Assembly (NCBI GenBank): GCA_034506255.1
Contig: JAPDPX010000015.1
Coordinates: 1 to 64,000 of the forward strand
From: a candidate division KSB1 bacterium
GTDB taxonomy: Bacteria; Zhuqueibacterota; Zhuqueibacteria; Zhuqueibacterales; Zhuqueibacteraceae
DNA length: 64,000 nucleotides
Direction: 5' to 3'
This document shows positions 17,954-29,618 of this stretch, piece after piece; the stretch's first letter is position 1; each line of letters starts with the position of its first letter. The position numbers and the translations under genes are program-made. The notes under the pieces were generated by a model. The model had not been told where the DNA came from. It ran no database searches and worked only from the letters and a program-made list of their open reading frames with translations.

Positions 17954-19201
17954 ATGAGCGCAAGTCCGGCCCATTCCCGCAAAGTCACCCCTCCCGCCAC
18001 CGCTGCCACGCCCGCGGCCCGGCATCACTCCCCACCCTCGCGGTTTGGACCGCAAAAAGCACCGCCCTTGTCTTCGGCTTCCGCCCGCCATTATTGGCGT
18101 CTGGACGGTTCGGAACAGCTTGCGGTGTTGCTCGCAGAGAGCCGCGAAGCGATTCTCAGCGCGGACAGCCACGCCCGCATTTCGCTCGTCAGCCGGGGAG
18201 CAGAAGAGCTGCTGGGCTATCGCGCCGCGGATTTGTTCGGACGGACGGTGTGGCAGCTCTGGCAGCCACGCAGCCGCGAGCGGCGCCGTTTGCTCTCCCG
18301 CCTGCGCCGCGAACACGGCAGCCTGCAGCATTTCGAGACCAGTGTGTTGCACCGCGACGGCACGCGCCTTCCGGTCCGGGTGTCGATTTCCTGCGGCTTC
18401 AATCCCGGCGGCTGGCCGGTGGCGTATCTGGTGTTTCTCCATGATCTTGCCGCACAGCGGGCTGCCCAAGCCCGGCTGCACCAGCACTGCCGGGAACTGG
18501 AGAGCTATGTGCATCTGATTGCCCACAGCCTAAAAGGGCCGCTGCTTGCCGTGCAGGGTTTCGTGTCGTTGCTGCGCGAGGAACTGGGCGCCCGGCTCGA
18601 CAAAGAGCATGCGCATTTTCTCGATCGCATTCAACACAACGCCGCGATCATGGAGCGCCGCATCCTCGATTTGTTCGAATTTTTCCGCATCGGCAGCGAG
18701 CCGGTGCGGCGTGAGTGGTTTGATCCCGGCGAGGTTATTGCTGGCGTGCTCGAAGAGCTCGGTGTGATGGCAGGCACAAACGGCCCGCCACATTCCTGTG
18801 ATCGAAATACCACGTTGTTGTTGCCCTCACGCTGGCCGCGACTTTTCGCCGACCGCCAGGCCCTGCGCACCGTGCTCGAAAACCTGTTGAGCAATGCCAT
18901 GAAGTATCGCCGGCCGGAGGTGGCGTTGCGGCTGGAGATTGGCTGGCGGGAGCGGCCGGCCGGCCATGAGTTCTGGGTGCGCGACAACGGCATGGGCATG
19001 CCCGCAGAGTTCATTCCAAAGGCGTTCGAACTGTTTCAACGCGGCCCGCAGTCACATCACATTGCCGGCACCGGCGCCGGTCTGGCCATCGTGCGGCGCC
19101 TGATTGAAAATCATCAGGGCTCGGTGCGCCTGGAGTCCTCGCCGGGCGAAGGCGCAACGGTTTATTTCACCATCCCGAAACCGGACTTGCAAACGGGGTG
19201 A
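17954..19201 (+). CDS. PAS-domain sensor histidine kinase
   Basis: Cytoplasmic two-component kinase of 415 residues without membrane segments. A low-complexity N-terminus (~1-45) is followed by a PAS domain (ILSADSHARISLVSRGAEEL, FETSVLHRDGTRLPVRVS). The dimerisation/phosphoacceptor helix carries His in IAHSLKGPLLAVQGF. The HATPase domain has the N box (NLLSNAMKYR), G1 (VRDNGMGMP) and G2 (GTGAGLAIVRRL). The ATG at 17954 has AGAGG at 17942. No response regulator is adjacent, so its partner is elsewhere. The signal is unknown; a cytosolic ligand or redox cue is an inference from the soluble PAS architecture. Confidence 0.88.
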   Translation: MSASPAHSRKVTPPATAATPAARHHSPPSRFGPQKAPPLSSASARHYWRLDGSEQLAVLLAESREAILSADSHARISLVSRGAEELLGYRAADLFGRTVWQLWQPRSRERRRLLSRLRREHGSLQHFETSVLHRDGTRLPVRVSISCGFNPGGWPVAYLVFLHDLAAQRAAQARLHQHCRELESYVHLIAHSLKGPLLAVQGFVSLLREELGARLDKEHAHFLDRIQHNAAIMERRILDLFEFFRIGSEPVRREWFDPGEVIAGVLEELGVMAGTNGPPHSCDRNTTLLLPSRWPRLFADRQALRTVLENLLSNAMKYRRPEVALRLEIGWRERPAGHEFWVRDNGMGMPAEFIPKAFELFQRGPQSHHIAGTGAGLAIVRRLIENHQGSVRLESSPGEGATVYFTIPKPDLQTG

Positions 19202-19418
19202 GAAGAGATTGGCGGGGGGAAAGGAACAGGGCCGGCCGCTGGAAAAGTACACGCTAATTCTCCACCCACCAGCAATAACCGCGAGCAGCCGTTTCTGCAC
19301 AGGCTGCCGGGAATATTTTCCTGCCTGTAATTACCACGAAAAGACTTTTGTAGTAGACCCTTCAGGGTCGGTACCGCGCGCGGCATGGCAAATTATTCCG
19401 AACAAGAAAACCTGCGAA

Positions 19419-20417
19419 CTATTTTGCGGGCGATTGTTTGCCTTTGGTTTTACCTGCCTGCCGCCGCTTTTCCGCTGCATGGTGTCGAACGCTCACCGGC
19501 GGCGCACTGTTGAAAGCGGTCCGGGCGGTGCCGGCAAGCTGCCGCAGCGCCGGACCAAGAGGTGAGCGGTATCGCCATGCCAGTGCGACGGTGCGACTGG
19601 GTGCAGGTTGTGCAAAGGGCCGGATCTTCAGCTCGGCGCGCTTCGTCTCGGTTGCCACTGCAATGGCAGGCAGCAGCGTGACCCCCGCGCCGCCGGCAAC
19701 CATCTGCGCGAGCGTGGAAAGACTGGTGGCCCGGAACTCGAGCTCGCGGGCTCTGGCGTTCGCACAGAAAGCCAGTGCCTGCTCGCGGAAGCAATGTCCC
19801 TCGTCGAGCAGCAGCACGCTGGCGTTTTTCAGCTCGGCAGCCCGTGCGGGAGAAGCTTTGGCCCCCAGCGGATGCCCCACCGGCGTGGCGAGCACAAACG
19901 GGTCTGTTCCGATGATTTCATGTTCGACAATTCCGATTTCCGCCTCGAGCGCAAGCAGAACGGCGTCGAGCGTGCCATCGTTCAGGCTTCGCATGAGGGC
20001 TCCGGTTTTGTCTTCCGTCCAGAGAACGGTCAGTTGCGGGTAAGTCTTGCGCAGCGCGGCGGTCAAGCGTGGCAAAAAGTAGGGCGACAGGGTCGAAATC
20101 ACCCCGATGCGCAGCACGCCGGCGAGCGGATCGACGGAGCGGTGCGCGAACTCCAGCAAGTCGCCGGTTTCACCCAGAATCATGCGGGCCCGCGCGATGA
20201 TCTCCCGGCCGGCGGCAGTGACGATTACGCGGCGCCGGTTACGCTCGAAGAGCCGCACGCCGAGCACCTCCTCCAACTGCGCGAGTTGTGCACTCAGGGA
20301 GGGCTGGGAGACGTGGCAGTTCTCCGCCGCCTTGCAAAAGCTGAGCGACTCGGCGACGGCAACCGCGTATTGCAGTTGGCGCAAAGTGAAGGGAGGGGGT
20401 GGGTAGCTCATAGCCAT
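19419..20417 (-). CDS. oxyR: Hydrogen-peroxide-responsive LysR-family regulator OxyR
   Basis: LysR-type activator of 332 residues. The N-terminal HTH is LRQLQYAVAVAESLSFCKAA followed by VSQPSLSAQLAQLEEVLG. The regulatory domain holds the redox pair of OxyR, Cys209 and Cys218 in DEGHCFREQALAFC, nine apart as in E. coli OxyR. Oxidation to a disulfide is the known switch. It is divergent from katG, the classic OxyR target, and an OxyR-type box at 20410-20446 overlaps its start. A second ATG at 20411 is equally plausible. The last ~30 residues are Lys/Arg-rich and unlike the family core. Confidence 0.92.
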   Translation of the reverse strand: MAMSYPPPPFTLRQLQYAVAVAESLSFCKAAENCHVSQPSLSAQLAQLEEVLGVRLFERNRRRVIVTAAGREIIARARMILGETGDLLEFAHRSVDPLAGVLRIGVISTLSPYFLPRLTAALRKTYPQLTVLWTEDKTGALMRSLNDGTLDAVLLALEAEIGIVEHEIIGTDPFVLATPVGHPLGAKASPARAAELKNASVLLLDEGHCFREQALAFCANARARELEFRATSLSTLAQMVAGGAGVTLLPAIAVATETKRAELKIRPFAQPAPSRTVALAWRYRSPLGPALRQLAGTARTAFNSAPPVSVRHHAAEKRRQAGKTKGKQSPAK

Positions 20418-20446
20418 AGCCTATCACTTTTATCCAAACAGAGTCT
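20410..20446. promoter_or_regulatory. OxyR-type operator between oxyR and katG
   Basis: The tetrads ATAG (20410), CTAT (20421), ATCC (20432) and GTCT (20443) are spaced exactly by seven bases, as in the established OxyR consensus ATAG-N7-CTAT-N7-ATAG-N7-CTAT. The first two are perfect and the last two are degenerate. The box overlaps the oxyR start codons, which suggests autoregulation. It lies about 105 bases upstream of katG. Confidence 0.65.
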
Positions 20447-20551
20447 TGGCATCGCAAGCTGGCGCTCCTAAATTGGACTTTGTTTCATGCGAACAGTCAT
20501 CGCGACAAGCAGGTAAATGCCGACCAACGACCAACCATGTGAGGAGCATCC

Positions 20552-22738
<2,187 letters not shown>

Positions 22739-22754
22739 AATTCCGCGCTGTCTC

Positions 22755-22805
22755 GCCCTGCTCCGGCCGGCATGCTTGCTGGTTGGAGCGGGGCGGCATG
22801 TTTTT
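22755..22805 (+). terminator. Rho-independent terminator after katG
   Basis: GCCCTGCTCC (22755-22764) pairs with GGAGCGGGGC (22785-22794), with one T-G pair, followed by GGCATG and TTTTT. It lies 17 bases after the katG stop. Confidence 0.75.
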
Positions 22806-22893
22806 CGTGACATCGTGCCACACCCCCGCCCTCCTGCCATCGCCGGCCATGTCCGGGCGACATTTGCCGTCACGCGGGCGTTTGTCCACACAA

Positions 22894-23403
22894 TCATCTT
22901 ATCCCGTACATCATCTCCAAAACCCTGCCGCCCATCTGGTCGAACATGTCCGGAGCCATAAGCTCGAAGACGCCCAGGGCTGCAGCCGCCATTCCCATCG
23001 TTGCCAGAACCAGCGCCGGCAAGCGGCGGGAAATCTGAAAATGCAAAAGCACCATCCAACGCGGCCCTTCCCGGTCCTCCAGCGCACCCAGAAACGAAAC
23101 CGCGGCTTGTATCAGGCAAAACGTTCCGATCAGAATCAACAGCAGCCCCGGGCGGCGTGCAAAGTAGCGCACGAGTTCACCGCCCTTGTTCAAATGGACC
23201 AAAGCAGTTGCACCAAGGAGGAAAATTCCGAACAGGATGAACAGCAGGCCTTGCAGAATCGCCGCCGGCCCGATCCATGTTTGCTGTGTCCCCCGCAGCC
23301 GGCTGCCCAGGACAATTTTACGACGCAGAATGGCCTTCCCGCCGATTGCGAAGGCGGCCAGGGCCAAAGACACGATAACGATTGACGTCAGCAGCGATGG
23401 CAT
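22894..23403 (-). CDS. Small integral membrane protein, unknown function
   Basis: Protein of 169 residues with about four hydrophobic segments: ~3-20, ~46-68, ~82-105 and ~128-150 (LVLATMGMAAAALGVFELMA). Charged loops contain RRKIVLGSRLRGTQ and GALEDREGPRW. No enzymatic motif or named family recognised. It lies 63 bases downstream of the convergently transcribed katG stop region's terminator side and 63 bases from the next membrane gene, on the same strand as that gene, so the two may form a transcription unit. Real coding is supported by the clean hydrophobic periodicity. Confidence 0.65.
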   Translation of the reverse strand: MPSLLTSIVIVSLALAAFAIGGKAILRRKIVLGSRLRGTQQTWIGPAAILQGLLFILFGIFLLGATALVHLNKGGELVRYFARRPGLLLILIGTFCLIQAAVSFLGALEDREGPRWMVLLHFQISRRLPALVLATMGMAAAALGVFELMAPDMFDQMGGRVLEMMYGIR

Positions 23404-23466
23404 AAATTTGTCTCCATCTGCAACATCCCGGCAAGCCCAGGACGATCCGCTAGTTTACCACACCGC

Positions 23467-24162
23467 CTAAATCAAAAACGGAATGAAGCGCTTTGTCTGC
23501 CGGGCGTACTCCGTGTAGCGCGCTCCAAACTCTTCAAGAGCCTGCTTCTCTTCCTGTTTTGCCAGCCAGGTATAGGCCATCACCAAAACAGGCCAGAGGA
23601 TCAGCGTTACGGCAGAGGGCCAGTGTAAAAGCCATCCAAACGTGAAGAGCAGAATGCCCGTGTACTGCGGGTGTCTGATGTAACGATACAATCCCGAAGT
23701 GATCAATCCCTCCGACCGGTGTATTTGCCGCCAACCGGCGGCAATTAAAACCACGCCGGCAATACTGATGGCAGTGCCCACTGTTGCCGGCGAATGTCCG
23801 AGGCTCCCAAAATATTTTGGGGCAATGATGGGAATGTCGAAAAAGGGTGAGACGAGGAAAAGAACAAGCGGCCAACCGAACATTTCGGTCATGAGCGCGA
23901 TGACAAAGGCAATGAAAGCACCCTGTGATTTCCAGAAGTGTTTCGTGGGACGGCGATAAGGAAGCAAAGCCAGAAAGGCCAGCACAATGAGAATGTTCAG
24001 AACGATGAGGCCCGCCTGTCCGAATGTTTCCCGCAGCCATCGAACCGTGACGGGCGGTCCATGATGCGGGATGAGCTCGATACCGTAAATCGCCACAAAA
24101 AAGACAATTGCCAGCCAGCCCAGGTATGTTATGATCTTCGACGTGAAGGATGAAGCATTCAT
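23467..24162 (-). CDS. Membrane methyltransferase of the isoprenylcysteine / phospholipid methyltransferase type
   Basis: Polytopic membrane protein of 231 residues with about six hydrophobic segments. The C-terminal half carries the ICMT/PEMT signature: GLITSGLYRYIRHPQYTG (the RHP-x-Y motif that binds AdoMet), then EEKQALEEFGARYTEYA with the paired Glu near the end. Related enzymes methylate prenylcysteine, phosphatidylethanolamine or small thiols (MddA, methanethiol). The substrate here cannot be decided. Start ATG at 24162. It may be co-transcribed with the small membrane protein downstream. Confidence 0.75.
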   Translation of the reverse strand: MNASSFTSKIITYLGWLAIVFFVAIYGIELIPHHGPPVTVRWLRETFGQAGLIVLNILIVLAFLALLPYRRPTKHFWKSQGAFIAFVIALMTEMFGWPLVLFLVSPFFDIPIIAPKYFGSLGHSPATVGTAISIAGVVLIAAGWRQIHRSEGLITSGLYRYIRHPQYTGILLFTFGWLLHWPSAVTLILWPVLVMAYTWLAKQEEKQALEEFGARYTEYARQTKRFIPFLI

Positions 24163-24479
24163 GTGATCACCTCATTGACAAACAAGATTCCGGTGGTTTT
24201 GTTTTTGGCTGGTATGATCCCTGCCGGGCAACATTGCCAGTGCCTGCGGCACTGCAAACCATCCCCCAATGATGCCGGCTCCTGGCCAGGAGCGCGGGGC
24301 ACAGGCACCGGAGCTTTCTCCTCGAACGGCCTCTGTCTTCGCCATATGGCTTTTCCGCACCGATCAGCATGAAACCGTTTTTCCAGATGCTTCGGGCCAC
24401 AAACCCAAAAGCGGAAAATGCTATCACAGCACCGGCATTTCCCCGGGCGGACCGCCCCAGCCGCTGGTGCCGGTTGGGA
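24163..24479. other. Intergenic region without a recognisable gene
   Basis: Nothing coding is supported. There is a GC-rich, partly self-complementary stretch near 24222-24310 (CAGTGCCTGCGGCACTG). It lies between the start of the membrane methyltransferase gene and the 3' end of the GH3 pseudogene. Confidence 0.45.
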
Positions 24480-26796
24480 TTATTTCACCGTCAGCGTATC
24501 CACCAACCCCTCCACCGAACTCTTTCCCACCATGATTTCGAATTTACCCGGCTGCACCACTCGCTTCATGTCCAAATCGTAGGCCTCGAGTTTTTCCGGA
24601 GTGAGCGCAAATCTTACCGTCTTCGTTTCTCCGGGTAGGAAGTGTAATCCTGGCAAAGTCCTTCAATTCCTTCACCGGCCGGGTGGGCAGACTGATGACA
24701 TCGTGAATATAAAGCTGCACGATTTCATCGCCTTTCATTTTGCCGGTGTTGGTCACTTCCACCGTGACCTCCGCCGTGCCGCCCACCGGTATTGCTGCAG
24801 GGGTGATTTTCAAATTTTTGTACTCGAAGGTGGTGTAGCTCAACCCGAAGCCGAAAGGATACAGGGGTGTGGATTCCGCCAAAACGTAATCGCGAAACAG
24901 ACTGGGCTTTGTGTTGTAATAGCAGGGCAACTGTCCCACCGTGCGCGGGAAGGTCACCGGCAATTTGCCGCCGGGATTCACTTTGCCGAAAATCACCTCG
25001 GCCACGGCATGACCGGTTTCCTGGCCCAAATACCAGCATTCGATGAGGGCCGGAGCGTTTTCCTGCAAATAGTTGATGGTGAGGGGGCGCCCGTTGATCA
25101 ACAGCACGACCACCGGCTTGCCGGTTTTGCAGATGGCTTTGGCCAGCTCGTTTTGCCTGCCGACCAAATCCAGATCATCGCGATCACCCAAATGCGATTC
25201 ACTCCAGGCCTCACGGCAGAGCAATTCATTTTCGCCCAGCACCAAAACCACGGCATCACTTTGCCTGGCGACTTTCACGGCCTCGGCAATTAATTTCCGA
25301 CCGGTTTCCGGATCACCCAAAATCGGATTCTCATTTACCTGCCAGTGGCACTCTTTGTTGAGCGTCAATTTGCAACCTTCGGCATAAACGACGTTGAATT
25401 CGCCAGCAGCAAATTCCCGCATCCCCTGCAACACGCTCACCCCCTGCATGGGCCAGGCCGAATAGCCGCCGAGATGAATATCCGGCGCATTGGGGCCAAT
25501 CACCGCCAGCGTTTTGATTTTTGCCGCATCAAAGGGCAGTGTGTGGTTTTCATTTTTCAGCAGCACCATGGCCTCGTGCGCCGCTTGCAAGGCCAGGGCT
25601 TTGTGCTCTGGAGTGTTGTAAACTTTGTCCATGTTGTCGAGATCGATATAAGGGTCGTCGAACAGCCCGGCAGTGCATTTCACCCGCAGGACATTTTGTG
25701 CGGCGCGCGTGATGTGCGCCTCGGCGACCAGGCCCTTTTTGACCTGCTCAACCAACGGTTTGAAACAGGCGCCACTGCCCAGCTCGAAATCGATGCCGGC
25801 CATCACGGAGAGCACGCCGGATTCCGCCATATCAGCCGCGGCCCGATGGTCGCGCCAGGTAACCTGCATGCCGCCGCCATCGCTCAGGACATAGCCATTG
25901 AAGCCCCATTCTTTGCGCAGAAGATCGCTCAACAGCCGGCGATTGACGTGATTGGGAACACCATCCCATTCGTTGTACGAGGCCATTACGGAGAGGGCAT
26001 GGGCGCGTTTGACCGCCATCTCGAATGGATAAAGATGGGTTTCGCGAAAAACCCGTTCCGAATAATTGACCGGCGCGATGTTCCTGCCACCCTCGGGTTG
26101 ACCATGCCCGGCAAAATGTTTCAAGGTCGCGACGAGATTGTTCCTGCCCGGGATTTTGCCCCGGCCCTGAAAACCGAAAACCGCCGCCATGCCGAGACGG
26201 GAGACCAGATAGGGGTCTTCGCTGTAGCATGCTTCGGTTCTTCCCCAGCGCGGGTCGCGCGCCAAATCCAGAACAAGACCTGACGTATGCCGCGAGCGCG
26301 GCCTTCGCGGGCAGCCACGGCAAAAATTTGTTCGACCAGTGTGATGTCCCACGTGCTGCCCAGGGCAATGGCCTGCGGAAAGCTGGTTGCGCCCGGCAGC
26401 ATCAGACCGTGCAGGGCCTCGTCGAGCATGAGAACCGGAATACCCAGACGCGTCTGCGTGAGCATGTATTTTTGTATGCCGTTGCGGCATTGCGCGCGGT
26501 GACGGGCGGATTTGCCGTGATCAAAGCTGTGTGCGCCAAAAGCACCGGCCCCGTGCTTGAGAAAGGAGGTATCCGGGGTTCCGATAAAATTCCCGTTGTC
26601 GTCAAAAGCGCTGGTGTCCTGGCAGTAGAAAAAACGAGCTGCCCGACTTTTTCCTCCAGTGTCATGCGCCCGAGAAGATCTGCGACGCGTTCTTCAACCG
26701 GCAGAGCAGGATTTTTGTACCGGGGTTTTTCCTCTCCGGCAAATAAAATGCCGGGGATGACAAGACAAGCGTGTGTGAATCCGAAGATGCGAACGT
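24480..26796 (-). pseudogene. GH3-family beta-glucosidase-type glycosidase with multiple frameshifts
   Basis: Nearly full glycoside hydrolase family 3 protein spread over three frames. The N-terminal piece (NPALPVEERVADLLGRMTL) ends at a run of six T on the coding strand near 26635. The middle piece (RLGIPVLMLDEALHGLM, TSFPQAIALGSTWD) ends near 26285. The long piece has DPRWGRTEACYSEDPYL, ATLKHFAGHG and the nucleophile region GYVLSDGGGM. The fibronectin-III-like end (PGETKTVRFALTPEKLEAYD) needs another shift near 24642 and stops at 24480. Each shift is a single base. No clear start codon precedes the N-terminus. A secreted beta-glucosidase or xylosidase lost by decay is most likely; sequencing error at the homopolymer explains at most one lesion. 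Confidence 0.82.
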
Positions 26797-27420
26797 GAAC
26801 TCCCTTTCTCGAAGTGCCGCGCCCGGCGGTTTTGTTGATGAGAAGCTTTGAGAACTCGTGCTGCCCCAGCAAGCCGTCAACCGGCCGGCTTCCTCTCCTG
26901 CGCAGCCAGCCGCGGAGATGAACAACCATGAGTCGTGCGTTCTGTTTGCCGGCCGGCAGATCGGCTTGCAGGGCATTGCCCTTCTCGTTCAAATGATGCC
27001 CCGGTGGAGCAGTTTGCCGGTGTGCAGGGATACCCGCGCGGCTCCACACGTTTACTGAGAGATTACCCGTTGCAGGTTGCAATTTGAATCCCGGCGCGCA
27101 ACGCTTCAACCTTGCGCGCCAGCTCAAAAAATGACGTTGACCTGGGATGAGTGTGGGGAGGAATGCTGCCGCAGGATGAATGGCACCTTCCCGGGTGTGA
27201 CCGGGTGTCAACACCGGGAGGCGTCCGCTTGCGTTGGCCGAATCGCCGGCACAGCCGCGGACACGCCGCCGCGGAGGAAGTTCTTGTTGGTATGTGCCAG
27301 GAGAGCAGGGGCGGCGCGCGAGCGGACCAGCTTCCAATGTGCTGGCGGCACCGGGTGTCCGGCGCCGTGCCGCGGGACATGGCCCGTTGCCCGGCGGCTG
27401 TGTCCGCTCCACCGGCAGTG
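26797..27420. other. Intergenic region with a short hairpin repeat
   Basis: No gene recognised. It includes a signal-peptide-like AT-richer stretch next to the GH3 remnant, the hairpin at 27093-27120, and a GC-rich tail (27180-27415). A part of that tail (CGGAGGAAGTTCTTGTTGGT) loosely resembles sequence near 31885-31908. Confidence 0.45.
27093..27120. repeat. Short hairpin repeat (GGCGCGCAA ... TTGCGCGCC)
   Basis: A perfect nine-base stem encloses the loop CGCTTCAACC and is followed by AGCTC. The flank GCGCGCCAGCTCAAA resembles 2323-2338 (GCACGCCAGCTCAAA), so it belongs to the same dispersed palindrome family. Confidence 0.6.
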
Positions 27421-28053
27421 TTAGAACAGTTTGATCTTCTTCGCGATGCGTTTGAGGCCGCGGCCGAATCTTTTGGGATGGATTTCGATGTGGCGTTCGG
27501 CGCCCTCTCCCACGGAAGTGGTTTCGATGCTGCCGAATTCCTTCAACACGTTGTGCACGATGAAGCGTTCGTAACTGCTCATCGGCGGCAGGGCCACGTC
27601 CTCTCCGCTGTCGAGGGCCTCCTGCGCCTTGCTCTCCACAAATTTTTTGAGGTTTGCCACCGGAAAAATCCACAGCACATGATCGTCACCGTCACGGTAG
27701 GTCTTGGTTTCGTAGAGCGTTTTTTTGCGCTCGAAATGGCGGTGCATTTGCTTGCGTTCAAAAGGGCTGAGCTTGGGGATTTGCACCGGCGCATGGGAGG
27801 AGCTGAGTTTCTCCTCGACTTCACGAATCAGTTGAATGATTTTGGGATCGGGCGGCTCTTCGCTGCGGTGGTGAGGTCGACCGCCGCCGAATCCCTTGCT
27901 GCCGCGCCGCGGGCCGCCGCGCGGCCGTCCCTCCCTGCCTTCCCGCCGGCCACCGGCAGGCTTGCGGCGTTCGTTTGATTCGGAATGACCGGCTGCGGTC
28001 GAACAGCCCTCGGTGTTGACAGCCGGTGCCTGGTGATCATGTTGTTCGGTCAT
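27421..28053 (-). CDS. R3H-domain nucleic-acid-binding protein
   Basis: Protein of 210 residues. An N-terminal Arg/Gly-rich low-complexity tail (~30-65, RREGREGRPRGGPRRGSKG) is typical of RNA-binding linkers. The C-terminal half contains an R3H domain: LPPMSSYERFIVHNVLKEF and TSVGEGAERHIEI, with the conserved Arg and His. In Jag/KhpB proteins R3H binds single-stranded nucleic acid; no KH domain is visible here. The ATG at 28053 has GAGGAG six bases upstream. It is the last gene of a same-strand set beginning with dtd, 22 bases after mpl. Confidence 0.8.
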   Translation of the reverse strand: MTEQHDHQAPAVNTEGCSTAAGHSESNERRKPAGGRREGREGRPRGGPRRGSKGFGGGRPHHRSEEPPDPKIIQLIREVEEKLSSSHAPVQIPKLSPFERKQMHRHFERKKTLYETKTYRDGDDHVLWIFPVANLKKFVESKAQEALDSGEDVALPPMSSYERFIVHNVLKEFGSIETTSVGEGAERHIEIHPKRFGRGLKRIAKKIKLF

Positions 28054-28075
28054 AGTTCTCCTCGTACCGATGGGG

Positions 28076-29509
28076 TTAACCGTCCTGCCCGGCCGCATGG
28101 TTGGCTGCCGCGGCAGACTGCAGACGGCTCGCCAGCAGCGCCGGTGTTCCACCGAAGTCGCCGTTGCTCATGAAGAGCACGACGTCACCGGCTTGCAGTT
28201 GGCGTGCGATGAAATTGGCCATTTCACTCCCCGCCGGCACCAGGTCAACCGGTTTGCCCTGGGCGCGGAGGCCTGCGATGACGGCCGGCAGGGAGAGTCG
28301 TTCCGCCTCCGGCACCTTGTCGGCGCGGTGCAGCGGGGCGAACACGACATGATCGGCTGCGGCAAACGCCGCGATATAGTCCTGTTCGAAAACCTTGCGC
28401 TTGGTGCTGGCGGTGCGCGGCTCGAACACCGCCCACAGCCGGCGCCCGGGATGGCGCTGCCGCAAGCCGGCGATGGTCGCTTTCACCGCGGTGGGGTGAT
28501 GTGCGAAATCATCATAGATGAGATGCTTGCCGTCATCCAGCCGCAACTGCAGCCGCCGTTGGACGCCGCGGAAGGAGGCCAGCGCGGCCAGCCGTTGCTC
28601 CAGCGGCAGGCCCAGCACCTCACCTGCGGCCAGCACGGCGAGCGCATTCCTGACATTGTGCTCGCCGGCCAGCGGCAGCCAGGCGCGCGCGCGTGCGCTG
28701 CCGGCGTGCAGCACGGTAAACTCGACGCCCTGAGTGCGCGTGCGAATATCGCCGGCCCGCCAGTCGGCTGGCTCGCTGAGGCCGAAGGTGATGACTTTGC
28801 AGAAAGCACGTCCGGCCAGCGTGCGCACGATCGCATCATCCTGGTTGGCAATCAAAAAGCCGTTGCCGGGGATGAGATTGAGGAGGCGTTGAAAGGCGAG
28901 CTGCACCTCGTCGAGGTTGCGGTAGATGTCGGCATGATCGAATTCGACATTGTTGAGAATGACGAGATTGGGCAGATAGTGCAGAAATTTCGGGCGCTTG
29001 TCGAAGAAGGCGGTGTCATACTCATCACCTTCCAGCACGAAATGGCGGCCGCGGCCGAGGCGATAACCCTGGCCGAAATTTTCCGGGATGCCGCCGATGA
29101 AAAAACCGGGATCCTGGCCGGCATGATACAGACTCCACGCCAGCAGGCTGGTGGTGGTGGTTTTGCCGTGGGTGCCGGCCACCACGCAGGAATATTTGCC
29201 CCGGATGAAATACTCGCGCAGCATTTCCGGCAGCGAAACATAGCGAAGCTGCTCATTGAGCACGTGTTCGACTTCGGGATTGCCGCGCGACATGGCATTG
29301 CCCACCACCACGAGATCCGGCGCGGGCTGAAGATTCTTTGCGGCAAACGGCGACATTACCGGAATGCCCTTCTCCTGCAAAAAGGTGCTCATCGGCGGAT
29401 AAATGTTCTCATCCGAGCCGGTGACCTCACAGCCGCGTTCCTTCAGCATACCCGCCAAAGCGGCCATTCCTGTGCCGCAGATCGCAATCAAATGAATCCT
29501 TTGCGACAT
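28076..29509 (-). CDS. mpl: UDP-N-acetylmuramate:L-alanyl-gamma-D-glutamyl-meso-diaminopimelate ligase
   Basis: Peptidoglycan recycling ligase (Mur ligase family) of 477 residues that attaches recovered tripeptide to UDP-MurNAc. The N-terminal Rossmann part starts RIHLIAICGTGMAALAGML. The ATP P-loop is VVAGTHGKTTTT. The central domain has EGDEYDTAFFDKRPKFLHY, and NVEFDHADIY is the Mpl form of the metal and substrate region. The C-terminal domain carries YDDFAHHPTAVKATI, another Mpl hallmark, as opposed to MurC. Neighbouring rodZ and the amidase at 1442 fit wall metabolism. Confidence 0.93.
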   Translation of the reverse strand: MSQRIHLIAICGTGMAALAGMLKERGCEVTGSDENIYPPMSTFLQEKGIPVMSPFAAKNLQPAPDLVVVGNAMSRGNPEVEHVLNEQLRYVSLPEMLREYFIRGKYSCVVAGTHGKTTTTSLLAWSLYHAGQDPGFFIGGIPENFGQGYRLGRGRHFVLEGDEYDTAFFDKRPKFLHYLPNLVILNNVEFDHADIYRNLDEVQLAFQRLLNLIPGNGFLIANQDDAIVRTLAGRAFCKVITFGLSEPADWRAGDIRTRTQGVEFTVLHAGSARARAWLPLAGEHNVRNALAVLAAGEVLGLPLEQRLAALASFRGVQRRLQLRLDDGKHLIYDDFAHHPTAVKATIAGLRQRHPGRRLWAVFEPRTASTKRKVFEQDYIAAFAAADHVVFAPLHRADKVPEAERLSLPAVIAGLRAQGKPVDLVPAGSEMANFIARQLQAGDVVLFMSNGDFGGTPALLASRLQSAAAANHAAGQDG

Positions 29510-29618
29510 CTTCTTCCTTTTGCGTATTGAAATGCGTATTGAAGTGGCAAAACAGCTCTGAAAAATTACATGGCACCCTGCCGCGCGCCGGAAGCGCCTG
29601 GCGCAAGCAAAACCGTGC

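Noticed and set aside
19340..19375. GACCCTTCAGGGTC palindrome after the histidine kinase as a terminator
   Set aside because: The stem is short and has no T run after it. More likely a member of the dispersed CCTTCAGG palindromes seen near 35695-35739.
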